A stretch of DNA of 38,395 nucleotides from a virus. The notes beneath the pieces are model-generated. The model was not told the DNA's origin. It did no database searches and saw only the letters and a list, made by a program, of their open reading frames with translations. Both the position numbers and the translations under genes were made by a program. Where the stretch lies: the IMG/VR virus record IMGVR_UViG_3300027770_000011, positions 1 through 38,395 of that record; one strand, 5' to 3'. Position 1 is the stretch's first letter. Each line of letters begins with the position of its first letter. Below, piece by piece: positions 21,075 to 29,908 of this stretch.

Positions 21075-22181
21075 ATGAGCATGGTTCATCATTACGATGC
21101 AGGCATCCAATCTCTCGCACAGCGTACCGACGCTCGCGACCCTTGGGGCCAGTGGGCGCAGCGCTTGCCCGGCTCGCGGCTTTTCCGCGCGATTTCCGAC
21201 ACCGCCGACGCTGCGGGCTTCCGCAAAATCGACGCAGCCGGTGGCACCGCGCTTGCTCGTGAATTGCAACGAGTTTCGCCGATTATCAGCCAACAGCCGC
21301 TGACCGAACTGACCTCGTTCACCGTGTTCCCCGGCGCTCCCGACCAGCCCGCGCCGTTCATGGAAACCTACCTGTGGAAAGACGAAACCGCAAGCGTTGG
21401 CGGCACTTCGCACAGTTACGCATACAACGGCCAAGCCGCCGATGTGCAGGTGCAGGCCAACACCGCGATTCCGATTCTCCCCTACGTCAACCACACCGGC
21501 TGGCGCTTGGATGAAATCGCCCGCGCAATGCTGGGCAACGTCCCGCTGTCAACGCTGAAAATGGCTGCTGTGATGCGCGGCATCATGCAAACGTGCAACC
21601 AACACAACTATTTCGGCAATAGCACCTATGGCATCAAGGGTTTCTACACCACGGCAGCAACGCCGTCCGTAGTCGCCAATGGTGCAGCCGGTTCGCCGCG
21701 CTGGGTGGACGCGAGCTTTAATCTGGTCAAGACGCCTGACGAAATCGAGGCCGATATCCAGCAGATGTATTACGCAGCGGTCAAAGCCGTGCAAAACGTG
21801 CCTTGGCTCAAGCCTAATCGCCTGTTGCTTAGCCCGACTTGCAAAGCGGTTTTGGCCAGCGTCAAGCGCAGCCAGAACACCGACACGACCATCTTGAAAG
21901 CAATCGAGATTTTCTTGTCGCAATTGGGCGGCGACTTCCAAATCGTGGAAGCGACCGAGGCCAACGACAACGCCTTGGGCGGCGGCGACAGCACCGCTTG
22001 GATGGCGCTTTACCGCTACGATCCGATGGTCATTGGGCGCGTTGTTGCGCAAGCCCCAGCGTTCCTGCCGCCCGATGTCGAGTCGATGTCGACAAGCGTT
22101 GTCGGCCACTTGCAGGCCGGTGGTCTGTGTGTGCGCTACACGGCGGGCACCCAAATCCGCTACGGAATGATCGCCGCGTAA
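21075..22181 (+). CDS. Major capsid protein (DUF2184-like)
   Basis: 368 residues, start 21075 after AAGGAA. The sequence follows DUF2184 capsid proteins: an N-terminal arm, then a central FNLVKTPDEIEADIQQMYYAAVKA helix, LLLSPTCKAVL, and a C-terminal MALYRYDPMVIGRVVAQAPAFLPPDVESMS with GLCVRYTAGTQIRYG. This is an HK97-fold capsid lineage typical of phages with DUF1073 portals. It will be the most abundant late protein. Confidence 0.85.
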   Translation: MSMVHHYDAGIQSLAQRTDARDPWGQWAQRLPGSRLFRAISDTADAAGFRKIDAAGGTALARELQRVSPIISQQPLTELTSFTVFPGAPDQPAPFMETYLWKDETASVGGTSHSYAYNGQAADVQVQANTAIPILPYVNHTGWRLDEIARAMLGNVPLSTLKMAAVMRGIMQTCNQHNYFGNSTYGIKGFYTTAATPSVVANGAAGSPRWVDASFNLVKTPDEIEADIQQMYYAAVKAVQNVPWLKPNRLLLSPTCKAVLASVKRSQNTDTTILKAIEIFLSQLGGDFQIVEATEANDNALGGGDSTAWMALYRYDPMVIGRVVAQAPAFLPPDVESMSTSVVGHLQAGGLCVRYTAGTQIRYGMIAA

Positions 22182-22208
22182 TCCTTTCCAGACTCAGGAG
22201 TTACGCCA

Positions 22209-22607
22209 ATGGCGCTTACTAAAATCCCGCTAGCACGGCTCAATCAGATGGCGACATTCGGCGCTGCCAAAGGCGTGACTGCCGCCGTCAAGTCAAATCT
22301 TGACGCGGCTTACACCGCAATCGACGCCGCAGCTACTGCCGCAGACCTGGCGAAAATCAAAAGCGGCACCGTCGCCGTGCTAAGCGGCGCGAATAACGGC
22401 ACCGTCGCGCTGGGCGCGGCCACTTGGAACGGCAAACCCGTTCAAGTCACGCTGCAATCCGCTGCGGGTGCCTTGGCCGCCTCCGTCGTGCAATTCAAGG
22501 CGGTTATCGCCGCCAGCACGCTGACCGTCACGCTAATCGACCAAGCGGGCGCGGGCGTCAACGCAGGCAGCAATCTGGTGTTCAGCTACACGACCGACGG
22601 TCGCTAA
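22209..22607 (+). CDS. Hypothetical structural protein, 132 aa
   Basis: GGAG lies eight bases before ATG 22209. The N-terminal 50 residues are helical, and the rest is a Gly/Ala/Thr/Val-rich beta domain (AVLSGANNGTVALGAA through LVFSYTTDGR) like an Ig-like or head-fibre decoration domain. Cysteine is absent. Its place between the major capsid protein and the head-tail connector suggests a head surface protein, but no family is recognised. Confidence 0.6.
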   Translation: MALTKIPLARLNQMATFGAAKGVTAAVKSNLDAAYTAIDAAATAADLAKIKSGTVAVLSGANNGTVALGAATWNGKPVQVTLQSAAGALAASVVQFKAVIAASTLTVTLIDQAGAGVNAGSNLVFSYTTDGR

Positions 22608-22619
22608 CGCGGGGCTGCG

Positions 22620-22970
22620 ATGGCTGTCACAAACGCCGATGTAAAGGCTTTTGCTACACAATTCGCAGGCGTCGCCAACAGCACGATCGACTTGTGGATT
22701 AATTGGGCAGCCGGTGCGGTAGACCCCACCATCTTTTCAACCGACACAGACCAAGCGACATTGCTTTACGTTTGCCACAACTTGCAGGCATCGCAGGGCG
22801 GCAACGCTGGCGCTGTCGGTGCTGAAACAAACCGCCGCGTCGGCGAAGTATCAGTGACGCACGCAAGCAATCCCAGCGGCTTGGACGCGGGCGGTCTCAA
22901 AGCGACATGGTACGGCCAACAACTGAGCAATCTGATGCGTCGCTACACGGCTGGGCCGGTCATCGTCTGA
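22620..22970 (+). CDS. Head-tail connector/head completion protein (DUF4054-like)
   Basis: 116 residues: helical, with a first helix VTNADVKAFATQFAGV, a WINWA segment, and a C-terminal TWYGQQLSNLMRRY that matches DUF4054 proteins. These are found after the capsid gene in many contractile-tailed phages and are thought to be neck/head completion proteins. Size and gene order fit. Confidence 0.7.
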   Translation: MAVTNADVKAFATQFAGVANSTIDLWINWAAGAVDPTIFSTDTDQATLLYVCHNLQASQGGNAGAVGAETNRRVGEVSVTHASNPSGLDAGGLKATWYGQQLSNLMRRYTAGPVIV

Positions 22971-22980
22971 GGTCGCTGCG

Positions 22981-23490
22981 ATGGCAATCGAGAAAGACGA
23001 TAAGCGCGCGTGGGATGCAATGCTGCGAGAATTTGGGCATTTGCGCAAATTGATCGTGACTGTCGGCGTCAACGAAAACGCCAAGCCGCACACGGATGAC
23101 GACGGCAAAGAAGTCATGTCAATGCCGATGCTTGCAGCGATTCACGAGTTTGGCGATGCCGAAATCCCTGAACGGTCGTTTCTGCGCAGCACGTTTGAGG
23201 TGCGCGACGACGATTGGCAAGCGGCAATGGAAAAGCAAATGGCAAAGATTGCGCGCGGTTCGCAAACAGGCAACGGCGCTGCTGTATTCTTGGGCGTAAT
23301 TGCGTCCGCCGATGTAAAAAAGACAATACTTGCAAACATTAAGCCGAATCTTGCGCCGATGACCATCGCCAAGCGCATGAAAAAAGGCAAGCACGGCGGC
23401 GGCGCGGCATTGCACGCGGGCGCAACGACGCCACTTATTGACAGCGGGCAGTTGCTGGCGTCAATCACCTTCGAGGTGTCAAATGCTTGA
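22981..23490 (+). CDS. Neck/tail completion protein, HK97 gp10/virion morphogenesis-like
   Basis: 169 residues. The central pattern MLAAIHEFGDAEIPERSFLRST (about 55-76) is diagnostic for the gp10/Mu gpG-like neck protein group. The C-terminal part has PLIDSGQLLASITFEV, also conserved in the group. Start ATG 22981 has GAGG upstream. It probably joins the head to the contractile tail. Confidence 0.8.
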   Translation: MAIEKDDKRAWDAMLREFGHLRKLIVTVGVNENAKPHTDDDGKEVMSMPMLAAIHEFGDAEIPERSFLRSTFEVRDDDWQAAMEKQMAKIARGSQTGNGAAVFLGVIASADVKKTILANIKPNLAPMTIAKRMKKGKHGGGAALHAGATTPLIDSGQLLASITFEVSNA

Positions 23491-23872
23491 TATGTCAGGC
23501 GTTGTCATCTCGATGGCAAGTTCGACCGTCGTTCGCACGCGCCGCGCTGCGGGCAGTTATCCGCAGACAGGCGGCACGCGCGGCACGTTCGTTGCTGGCG
23601 CGGCGACCACGGCCAACATTTCCGCGTCAATGCAGCCGCTTACCTCGCGCGACCGGCAGCTTTTGCCCGATGGCGTGCGCGAAACGGCGCACATGACGAT
23701 TTACACTGCCGACGCACTCCAAGGCGACGCACCCGCGACTTCAAACGCGGTCACGCAGGCGGACACAATCACCTATGCGGGCGAAGTGTTTCAGGTTTAT
23801 CAGGATCACAACTGGCAAACCGATGGCCTCTACCACAAGGCCGTGCTCTATAGCGCGACGATGGAGCCGTAA
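23483..23872 (+). CDS. Neck/head-tail joining protein, 129 aa
   Basis: ATG 23483 follows GAGGTG by five bases and overlaps the upstream gene by 8 bases. The product is beta-rich with segments MQPLTSRDRQLLPDGVRETAH and a C-terminal VFQVYQDHNWQTDGLYHKAVLY; the aromatic C-terminus resembles head-tail joining proteins found between gp10-like and tail terminator genes. No enzyme motif is present. The call rests mainly on order and size. Confidence 0.65.
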   Translation: MLDMSGVVISMASSTVVRTRRAAGSYPQTGGTRGTFVAGAATTANISASMQPLTSRDRQLLPDGVRETAHMTIYTADALQGDAPATSNAVTQADTITYAGEVFQVYQDHNWQTDGLYHKAVLYSATMEP

Positions 23873-24424
23873 GTGGCGCTGAACTGGACCGCAATCCAAC
23901 AAGGCATTTTCGACGCGATAGCCGCTGCAATCGTTGGCGTTTCGCCGTTGCCGGTTATTGCGTGGCAATTCCAGTCAGGCCAACCCGCCGCTATGCCGCC
24001 GAAGCCGTGCATCCTGCTCAACCTGCCGAAAACAGACAGCTTGCGCAACTCGCTTGCCGCTGCTGACGAGGTGCAGATTCAGGCGACGGCTGGCACGCAA
24101 AAGCGGGCACATCATCGGGCGCATTCGCTCAGTTGCAACATCTACGGCAACACCACAATCGGCGCGGGGAAGGCTGGCGACATCGCCGGAATCATCGCCC
24201 GCGCGGTACAATCCGACGCCTTGCAATTGCTTTGCTTCAACGCGGGCTTTAGGCTTGCACTTGACGCCGCGCCGGTCGATTTGTCGGCGCTGCTGACAAC
24301 GCGGGCTGAGAGCCGAACGCTGCTGACTTTCAATATCTGGACGCTGGATAGCACAACAGAAACAACGGGCTACATTTCAACCGTACCGCTGACCGGAATT
24401 AAGGTCGCACCACTTCAGACTTAA
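23873..24424 (+). CDS. Tail terminator/neck protein, 183 aa
   Basis: The start is GTG at 23873, directly abutting the previous stop. The product begins with a helix (AIQQGIFDAIAAAIVGV), contains VIAWQFQSG, and alternates strands and helices through to SRTLLTFNIWTLDSTTE, where a sub-region QKRAHHRAHSLSCNIYG stands out. Location directly before the sheath gene is where contractile phages encode the tail terminator or neck adaptor. No recognised motif proves it. Confidence 0.65.
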   Translation: MALNWTAIQQGIFDAIAAAIVGVSPLPVIAWQFQSGQPAAMPPKPCILLNLPKTDSLRNSLAAADEVQIQATAGTQKRAHHRAHSLSCNIYGNTTIGAGKAGDIAGIIARAVQSDALQLLCFNAGFRLALDAAPVDLSALLTTRAESRTLLTFNIWTLDSTTETTGYISTVPLTGIKVAPLQT

Positions 24425-24433
24425 GAGGCTAGA

Positions 24434-26155
24434 ATGGCAACGCAAATCGGGACAAACGCGCTGATCAACTTGAGCGTCGGCATCAACGGCGCGGCAGCTT
24501 CGGCAACGGGCTTCGGCACGCCGCTGATTGTGGACACGCAAAACGTCAAAGGCGCGGGCGCACTTGTGCCGATTATCGGCACCTATTCCAGTTTGGCGGC
24601 TGTCGTTGCAGGCGGTTTCGCTGTCTACACCAAGGCTTACAAGTTGGCAAAGGGCATTTTCGCGACGTACAACCAGCAAGGGCGTTGCCCGACGGTCAAG
24701 ATTGCCAGCGTCGCTGCGTTGTCGGCGGCTGAATTGACGGCGGTGGAAGCGATGGATCCGACTTGGTATCTTTTCGCTGTCACGTCAATGGTTTCTGGCG
24801 ACATTCAAGGCGCATCGGCGTGGAACAACGATGTTGCAATTCGGCGTCACTACCTGATGGCTGAATCGCAGGATTCCGCCAACTTTGGCGACACGCCGTC
24901 TTGCCGTTCGTTCATCGACGCGGCCAACCCGACGCGGACTTTCCTTGGCTGCCGTAAAGCGGATGCGCAAGTGGTCAAACTGACGATTTCCGCTGCGTTT
25001 GTTGCGGCAAACTCGGTCACAGCGAAGCTGAATGGATCCGACGTTGCGAGCGCGACGGTGTTTGGCACCGGCTCCGCAAATGCCGGTATGTACACGGTAA
25101 ACGTCACGCATGGCGCGGATGCTGTTGGCAGCACTGCGGTTTTAGCGATTGCGGGCGATACGGGCACGCCATTCACCTACACCAGCGCGGGCGCGGAATC
25201 TGCAACCGTTGTTGCAGCGGGACTTGCCGCTGTTGTCAACGCAACGTCGGTTTTCTACAAGGCTTTCTCTGTCGGCTCGTTGGTTACGCTGATTTACATT
25301 GGGCAAACTTCGGTTGTGCTGCCTGCGTCCAGCGCCACCGGCACAATTACGATTGCTGCTGTCAGCGCCGCGATTGGCACCAGCGATTACATGCTGCTGA
25401 AATTTGGGCAGAAAATCGCAGCGTTGTTCAGCGGCGCGAGCGCCAGTGTTGTTATGACGCAAAATCCGCTCATCACCGGCGACGGTGCGCGGGAAATCGT
25501 CATCACGGCGTTGGACCCGCTGATTGATTTGTCCGTCACCAATTATGCATGCACCTTGGGCGCATCGCAGAACACCGCTGCAATCACCACGACCAATTTG
25601 GGCGCGGGAACTGCCGTCGCTGAATTGGTCGCCCTGATGATTCCGCAAGGCTTGGGTCAAAGCAACGTCGCCGGTAAAACGATGGCAACTGCAGCCGCCG
25701 ATAACATCACAAAGGCGCAGTACGACAAGGTTTTAGCGGGCGGCGCAAACGTCTACGTCACCATCGGCAACCGCGCACAGTGGCAATCCGGCACGTCCTC
25801 GCGCTTCCTTGCGCCGGGCGCGCGCTTGTTCTGCGACACCGTTTGGAGCGTTGACCGCTTTGAGCAAGGTGTCAACGACGCGGTTTTGATCGTGCTCAAC
25901 CCCCAAACCGGCAAGTTGCCGTTCAATAACATCGGCATTGCTGCCGTTGTCGGCGCAATTCGCGGCGTTTGTGACAATTTCGTCGCGCTGCTGATGCTGG
26001 AGCCGTACAATTTCAAAGCCTGCTTCAGCTATCCGGACATTTCCGCAGTGTCGCCAAGCGACAAGACCGCGCGGGTGTTGAACAATATCGCGGCCAACCT
26101 CGTTTCCACCGGCGCGATTCAATCCGTCGGCATCACAATCAGCGTTCAGGCGTAA
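24434..26155 (+). CDS. Contractile tail sheath protein (DUF3383-like)
   Basis: 573 residues, AGAGG six bases before ATG 24434. Early segments GTPLIVDTQNV, YSSLAAVVAGGF and YKLAKGIFATYNQQGRCP match the DUF3383 sheath pattern. Repetitive Thr/Val/Ala beta domains fill residues 180-340 (protruding domains), and the C-terminal part has ARLFCDTVWSVDRFEQGVNDAVL and KTARVLNNIAANL, the handshake strands region. This establishes a myovirus tail. It is followed by the tube gene, as expected. Confidence 0.88.
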   Translation: MATQIGTNALINLSVGINGAAASATGFGTPLIVDTQNVKGAGALVPIIGTYSSLAAVVAGGFAVYTKAYKLAKGIFATYNQQGRCPTVKIASVAALSAAELTAVEAMDPTWYLFAVTSMVSGDIQGASAWNNDVAIRRHYLMAESQDSANFGDTPSCRSFIDAANPTRTFLGCRKADAQVVKLTISAAFVAANSVTAKLNGSDVASATVFGTGSANAGMYTVNVTHGADAVGSTAVLAIAGDTGTPFTYTSAGAESATVVAAGLAAVVNATSVFYKAFSVGSLVTLIYIGQTSVVLPASSATGTITIAAVSAAIGTSDYMLLKFGQKIAALFSGASASVVMTQNPLITGDGAREIVITALDPLIDLSVTNYACTLGASQNTAAITTTNLGAGTAVAELVALMIPQGLGQSNVAGKTMATAAADNITKAQYDKVLAGGANVYVTIGNRAQWQSGTSSRFLAPGARLFCDTVWSVDRFEQGVNDAVLIVLNPQTGKLPFNNIGIAAVVGAIRGVCDNFVALLMLEPYNFKACFSYPDISAVSPSDKTARVLNNIAANLVSTGAIQSVGITISVQA

Positions 26156-26182
26156 AACCGCACAATCGTTTAGGAGTCTGCT

Positions 26183-26611
26183 ATGTCTTTGCAAATGGGT
26201 GTCTACACGCCAACAAGCGTGATCCTGACGATGGACGGCCTTGCGCTTACCGGCTTGGCGGAAGACGGCGGCGTCAGCAACAAACTGCTGACGAAACAAG
26301 CCACCGTCAAGCAAGGCCAGGACGGCTTTATTTCGGTGACGCAAATCGTCGGCGGCGTGCCCGGCGAATTGACGCTGAAATTTGCGCAAAACAGCTTGGC
26401 AAATAGTCTTCTGACGGCGGCGCTGGCCACGCAGTTGCTTGGCGTCCTGCACGCGTTCAGCGTCATCGACCTTAGCACCGGCACAAGCATCAGTTACCCG
26501 CGCGGTGTCATTTCCGGCGCGCCCGATGTCGAGTTCGGCAAGGAATCGGGCGATCGCGAGTGGATGGTCACCGGCGCCTGCATCGTTCAGGCTGAAGGCG
26601 CGGTTATCTAA
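26183..26611 (+). CDS. Tail tube protein (DUF3277-like)
   Basis: 142 residues, AGGAG upstream of ATG 26183. The sequence is a beta-rich tube protein of the expected size, with GQDGFISVTQIVGGVPGELTLKFAQNS and a C-terminal REWMVTGACIVQ typical of DUF3277 tubes. Immediately downstream of the sheath gene, it would polymerise inside the sheath as the DNA channel. The stop overlaps the chaperone start by one base. Confidence 0.85.
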   Translation: MSLQMGVYTPTSVILTMDGLALTGLAEDGGVSNKLLTKQATVKQGQDGFISVTQIVGGVPGELTLKFAQNSLANSLLTAALATQLLGVLHAFSVIDLSTGTSISYPRGVISGAPDVEFGKESGDREWMVTGACIVQAEGAVI

Positions 26612-27066
26612 TGGCAATCGAATCCAAAAGCTTCTCCTTCGGCGACGCAGAATTCGCCGTTGTCCGCTTGCCGCCGCATCTGGCGTTCAACGTGGGCTGC
26701 GTGGCGCTGCAATGGAGGGCACGGCTGGATGGCATCAAGTTTCAGGGCGTGGTCGACCGCTCGCGCGTCGGCTTGGCCTTGGGCGCTGGCATCGAATTGC
26801 GCGCGCAGATGTTCGCCAACAGCGACTTCAAGCGCGACGTGTTCAACGTGGTCATCGACGCCTGCACCTTTGGCGGGCAGCCGGTGCGGGGCAAGAACGG
26901 CGTCTGGAATCCGGTGTTCGACGGCGACAACTTCGGCAACATTGTCCGGCTGTTCGACGCGGCGCTTGAGTATTGCTGCGGCAGTTTTTTTTTGGCAATC
27001 GAGACGCCGCTGGAAACGGAACTGACGGGCGAGACGACAGAAGCAACGGAGAATTTGACACCGTAG
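26611..27066 (+). CDS. Tail assembly chaperone, short product (G-like)
   Basis: 151 residues. The N-terminus FSFGDAEFAVVRLPPHLAFNVG and middle helices fit the tail assembly chaperones encoded between tube and tape-measure genes. The last 24 residues follow a nine-T run (26985-26993). A fraction of ribosomes would slip -1 there and make the longer product described at 26991. The chaperone binds the tape measure during tail assembly and is usually absent from the virion. Confidence 0.78.
   Translation: MAIESKSFSFGDAEFAVVRLPPHLAFNVGCVALQWRARLDGIKFQGVVDRSRVGLALGAGIELRAQMFANSDFKRDVFNVVIDACTFGGQPVRGKNGVWNPVFDGDNFGNIVRLFDAALEYCCGSFFLAIETPLETELTGETTEATENLTP
26985..26993 (+). other. Programmed -1 ribosomal frameshift site (T9)
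   Basis: Nine consecutive T residues span two zero-frame TTT codons (26986-26991), so both tRNAs can re-pair after a one-base backward slip. The downstream frame, open through 27251 without a suitable start codon or ribosome site, matches in the -1 phase. Such G/GT frameshifts before the tape measure gene are nearly universal in long-tailed phages. Confidence 0.85.
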
Positions 27067-27251
27067 ACAAAATCGTCAAGTTTTGGGAAGGGTTGCGCGT
27101 TGAAGCTATCAAAACCCGCTGGCTCTGGTGGGTGCCGATTGAAACGGGCTATGCGCGGTCGCTGGTGGAAGTGCAAACGCAATGGTCGCTTGACGATGTG
27201 ATGGCGGTGCAGGATAGGCTGATTTACTTGGCGAAACGGGCGAAACGGTAG
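26991..27251 (+). CDS. Tail assembly chaperone, frameshift extension (T-like part of GT)
   Basis: This frame encodes the C-terminal part of the fusion product, about 86 residues, giving a total of about 213 with the upstream gene. Segments KIVKFWEGLRVEAIKTRWLWWVPIETGYARSL and SLDDVMAVQDRLIYLA look like a real folded, aromatic-rich domain, typical of T-parts. No independent start codon with a ribosome site exists; it is expressed by frameshifting. It ends seven bases before the tape measure start. Confidence 0.8.
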   Translation, partial: FGNRDAAGNGTDGRDDRSNGEFDTVDKIVKFWEGLRVEAIKTRWLWWVPIETGYARSLVEVQTQWSLDDVMAVQDRLIYLAKRAKR

Positions 27252-27258
27252 GCGCAAG

Positions 27259-29016
27259 ATGGATGTTCGCAGCCTCGTTATACGCCTTGGATTCGGCCTT
27301 GACACCAAAGGTGCAGACCAAGCCGACAAGCGTGTTACCAATTTAAGCAAGAATGCTGACGGTTTAGCCAAAAAGATGGCGCTTGCGGGCGCTGCTTTGG
27401 CGGGCGTCGGCGCGTACAAGATCGCGGGCGAACTCAAGGAATCCGTTGACGCTTCAATCGCTTTCGGGCGCGAGATGGGCAATATCTCCTCACTTATCGG
27501 CGGCAATCAGGCGCGCACGCAAGAGCTTGCCACCGCTTCGCAGCAAATGGCGCAGAAGTTTGGCCGGTCAAGTAAAGACATAACCGGCGGACTTTACGAA
27601 GTTATCTCTACCTTTGGCGACACCAAGGACGCAATCGAACAAACGCAAATCGCTATCAAAATCGGCGCGGCGGGCGCGGGTTCGACGGCGGACGGTATTA
27701 GCCTACTTGGCGCAGTGACAAAAGCCTACGGCGACACATCCGCTGCAACCATGCAGAAGGTCAGCGATTTGGGCTTTCAAACCGTCAACCTAGGCAAGGT
27801 TTCGCTGCCGGAATTGGCCGGTTCGATTCAGCAGGCGACGCCGCTTGCCGCTGCCTTGGGCGTCAAGCTGGAGGAATTGTTTGCGATTCAGGCGACGGCT
27901 TCGGGCGTCACCGGCAGCGGTTCAGAAGTCTTCACGCAGATGAATTCGGCGATGAAAGCGTTGATGGAGCGCACGCCGGAAATGCAAAAGGCGTTCAAAA
28001 AAGCGTTTGCAAACACGGGCGTTAAGACGGCCAAGGACGCCGTGGGCAAATTCGGCCTAGTCGGCGCGCTGCAAAAGGTTATTGCGACAACGGACGGCTC
28101 GCAAGAGCAAATGGGCAAGCTTTTCGGGCGTATCGAGGGCCTAAAGCTGGGGCTTGCGCTCACCGGCAATCAGGCTGGCGATTTCGCTGAGAAAATGAAG
28201 GCGATGCAGAATGTTGCGGGCGCGACGGATACCGCATTCAAGGCGCAGACGACTGGCCTTGCGGGCAACGCGCACGCATTGGATCTGTCGAAAGCCGCCG
28301 CTGAAAAGCTAGAGCAGCAAATTGGCGATAAGCTCGCAGGATCGTTTGTCAAATTTAACGAAGCGGGCAATGTTGTTTTGCAATGGATCGACACATCGCT
28401 GTTGCCGCTGTTTTTGGACGCTGGCGACGGCATGGACGGATTCGGCAGCAAACTTGAATCGTTGCAACCGATCTTGAAGGCAACCGAGGCGCTGATTGCT
28501 GCTATTGCGGGTGGCTTGGATATTATCGGCAGCACGGTTCAGGGCGCGGGGCAGGCTATCGGCGGCACCGCGGCGATGTTTGCAGCGGGCTACAGCGGCG
28601 ACGAAAACGTGCGGCGCCGTGTCCAGTCGCAGGTGGGCAAAGACTTGGGCTCAACTGCCTCAGGCCTTGGGCATCGTCTCGCAGATCGCGTCGGCATGGT
28701 CATCGGCGCACCGACAAGCCAGCAACAGGCGCGCGCCACCTGGGCCAAGACTGTGCGCGACAACGAGCGGGAATCAAAGGCGCTTGGCGATTACCGCGAC
28801 GCACACGGCGGCATTGGCACGCAAAAGGACGTGGACGACGCAGCGCGCTATGCCAAGAACGAAAGCAAAACGCAAGTCAACAACATTACGATGAAAATCA
28901 CGGTGCCCGAAGGCTCTGAAGCGGCTGCCGTTGCGCGCATCAATGATCAGGCGATCCGCCAATTCGTTGATCAGATTCACGATCAGACCGCGCGGTCTTA
29001 CGGCGGGCAGCCATGA
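27259..29016 (+). CDS. Tail tape measure protein
   Basis: 585 residues. The N-terminus (MDVRSLVIRLGFGLDTKGADQADKRV, then coiled coil) and the central TAMP-like region (LATASQQMAQKFGRSSKDITGGLYEVISTFG, TQMNSAMKALMERTPEMQKAFKKAF) are typical of tape measures. Hydrophobic Ala/Gly-rich helices around residues 40-55 and 420-460 may form the membrane-active parts. For a contractile phage it is short; at roughly 0.15 nm per residue it predicts a tail of about 85-90 nm. It overlaps the next gene by ATGA. Confidence 0.85.
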   Translation: MDVRSLVIRLGFGLDTKGADQADKRVTNLSKNADGLAKKMALAGAALAGVGAYKIAGELKESVDASIAFGREMGNISSLIGGNQARTQELATASQQMAQKFGRSSKDITGGLYEVISTFGDTKDAIEQTQIAIKIGAAGAGSTADGISLLGAVTKAYGDTSAATMQKVSDLGFQTVNLGKVSLPELAGSIQQATPLAAALGVKLEELFAIQATASGVTGSGSEVFTQMNSAMKALMERTPEMQKAFKKAFANTGVKTAKDAVGKFGLVGALQKVIATTDGSQEQMGKLFGRIEGLKLGLALTGNQAGDFAEKMKAMQNVAGATDTAFKAQTTGLAGNAHALDLSKAAAEKLEQQIGDKLAGSFVKFNEAGNVVLQWIDTSLLPLFLDAGDGMDGFGSKLESLQPILKATEALIAAIAGGLDIIGSTVQGAGQAIGGTAAMFAAGYSGDENVRRRVQSQVGKDLGSTASGLGHRLADRVGMVIGAPTSQQQARATWAKTVRDNERESKALGDYRDAHGGIGTQKDVDDAARYAKNESKTQVNNITMKITVPEGSEAAAVARINDQAIRQFVDQIHDQTARSYGGQP

Positions 29017-29573
29017 GCACGCCAACTTGCACCGTCATTTTCGCCAATGCCTCGTATATCTCGCCGGATACATACGAGAATTACGCAATCACGCTCGATT
29101 CGGAGTCGCCTGACATACCGACCGAGCAGGCGACGATCAACACAAACGTGATTCGCCAGCCGCGTAAGTTCACGATTGACTTGATCTTTACGCCGTGGCC
29201 CCAAGGTGACGACATGCGCCCGCAGGCCGGTGCAGACCGTCCGCAGAAGGCCGTCGATCAGCTTTATAACGCTTGGCTACAACGCCAGCTTGTCGACCTG
29301 ATTATCAAGGGCGAGACATACCGCAACTGCGCGATCTCTGTAAGCTATAGCCTTGATCAGACCGATTCAATCAAAGTCGGCTGCCAGTTCAAGGAGCTTT
29401 TGATTGCATCGTCGGCAAGCGTCAAGCTCAAGCCCACGACTTCAAAGCTGAAAAAGGCGACCGGCAAGAAAGTGAAGGCGCAAACGCTCACCGAGGCGGG
29501 GCAAGTGCTGAAAGCGGGCGCTGAAGTCATAATTGGCGATTACTTCACGGCAATTCGGGGGATAACGCAGTGA
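29013..29573 (+). CDS. Baseplate/tail protein, 186 aa (DUF6046-like)
   Basis: The product starts with a beta-rich part containing TVIFANASYISPDTYENYAITLDSE, then QPRKFTIDLIFTPWPQGDD, and ends in a Lys-rich helical tail. The position after the tape measure is that of a baseplate protein at the tail tip in DUF3383-type myophages. Family assignment is tentative. It overlaps both neighbours by four bases, so translation is coupled. Confidence 0.65.
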   Translation: MSTPTCTVIFANASYISPDTYENYAITLDSESPDIPTEQATINTNVIRQPRKFTIDLIFTPWPQGDDMRPQAGADRPQKAVDQLYNAWLQRQLVDLIIKGETYRNCAISVSYSLDQTDSIKVGCQFKELLIASSASVKLKPTTSKLKKATGKKVKAQTLTEAGQVLKAGAEVIIGDYFTAIRGITQ

Positions 29574-29908
29574 AAGTCATCCCGTTCCAATCCGGCCCCG
29601 ACGTGCCGCCGCAAATCCTCCGCGTTGTGCTGGACGGCACGCCGTTTCAGCTATATTTCCGCTGGAATGCGCGCGCTGCGATGTGGCGCTTGGACATTTC
29701 AGACGACGCGGGCAACACGCTTTGCGCGGGGCTTGCCGTTCGCAACAGCGGATTGCCCATCAACTCCGCGATATTCGGCCAAAACAACGTGCCGCAAGGA
29801 CTGCTGCTCGCAATCGCCAGCGCCGACAAGGGCACCGACGCCGACAACGGCGAACTTGGCGCGCGGGTGCAACTGGTTTACGCCACTGCGGCAGAGGTTG
29901 GCGCATAA
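29570..29908 (+). CDS. Baseplate plug-like protein, 112 aa (DUF6983-like)
   Basis: Starts with GTG overlapping the previous stop. The pattern is a small beta barrel: FQLYFRWNARAAMWRLDISDDAGNTLCAG, then LPINSAIFGQNNVPQGLLLAIAS. Such a small beta-rich protein encoded between the DUF6046-like and hub genes matches the plug protein position in related myophage baseplates. The family name is a tentative recall from pattern and order. Confidence 0.68.
   Translation: MKVIPFQSGPDVPPQILRVVLDGTPFQLYFRWNARAAMWRLDISDDAGNTLCAGLAVRNSGLPINSAIFGQNNVPQGLLLAIASADKGTDADNGELGARVQLVYATAAEVGA

Noticed and set aside
25733-26617. Leftward open frame (294 codons) opposite sheath and tube genes
   Set aside because: It runs across two real genes and their gap, with shadow composition.
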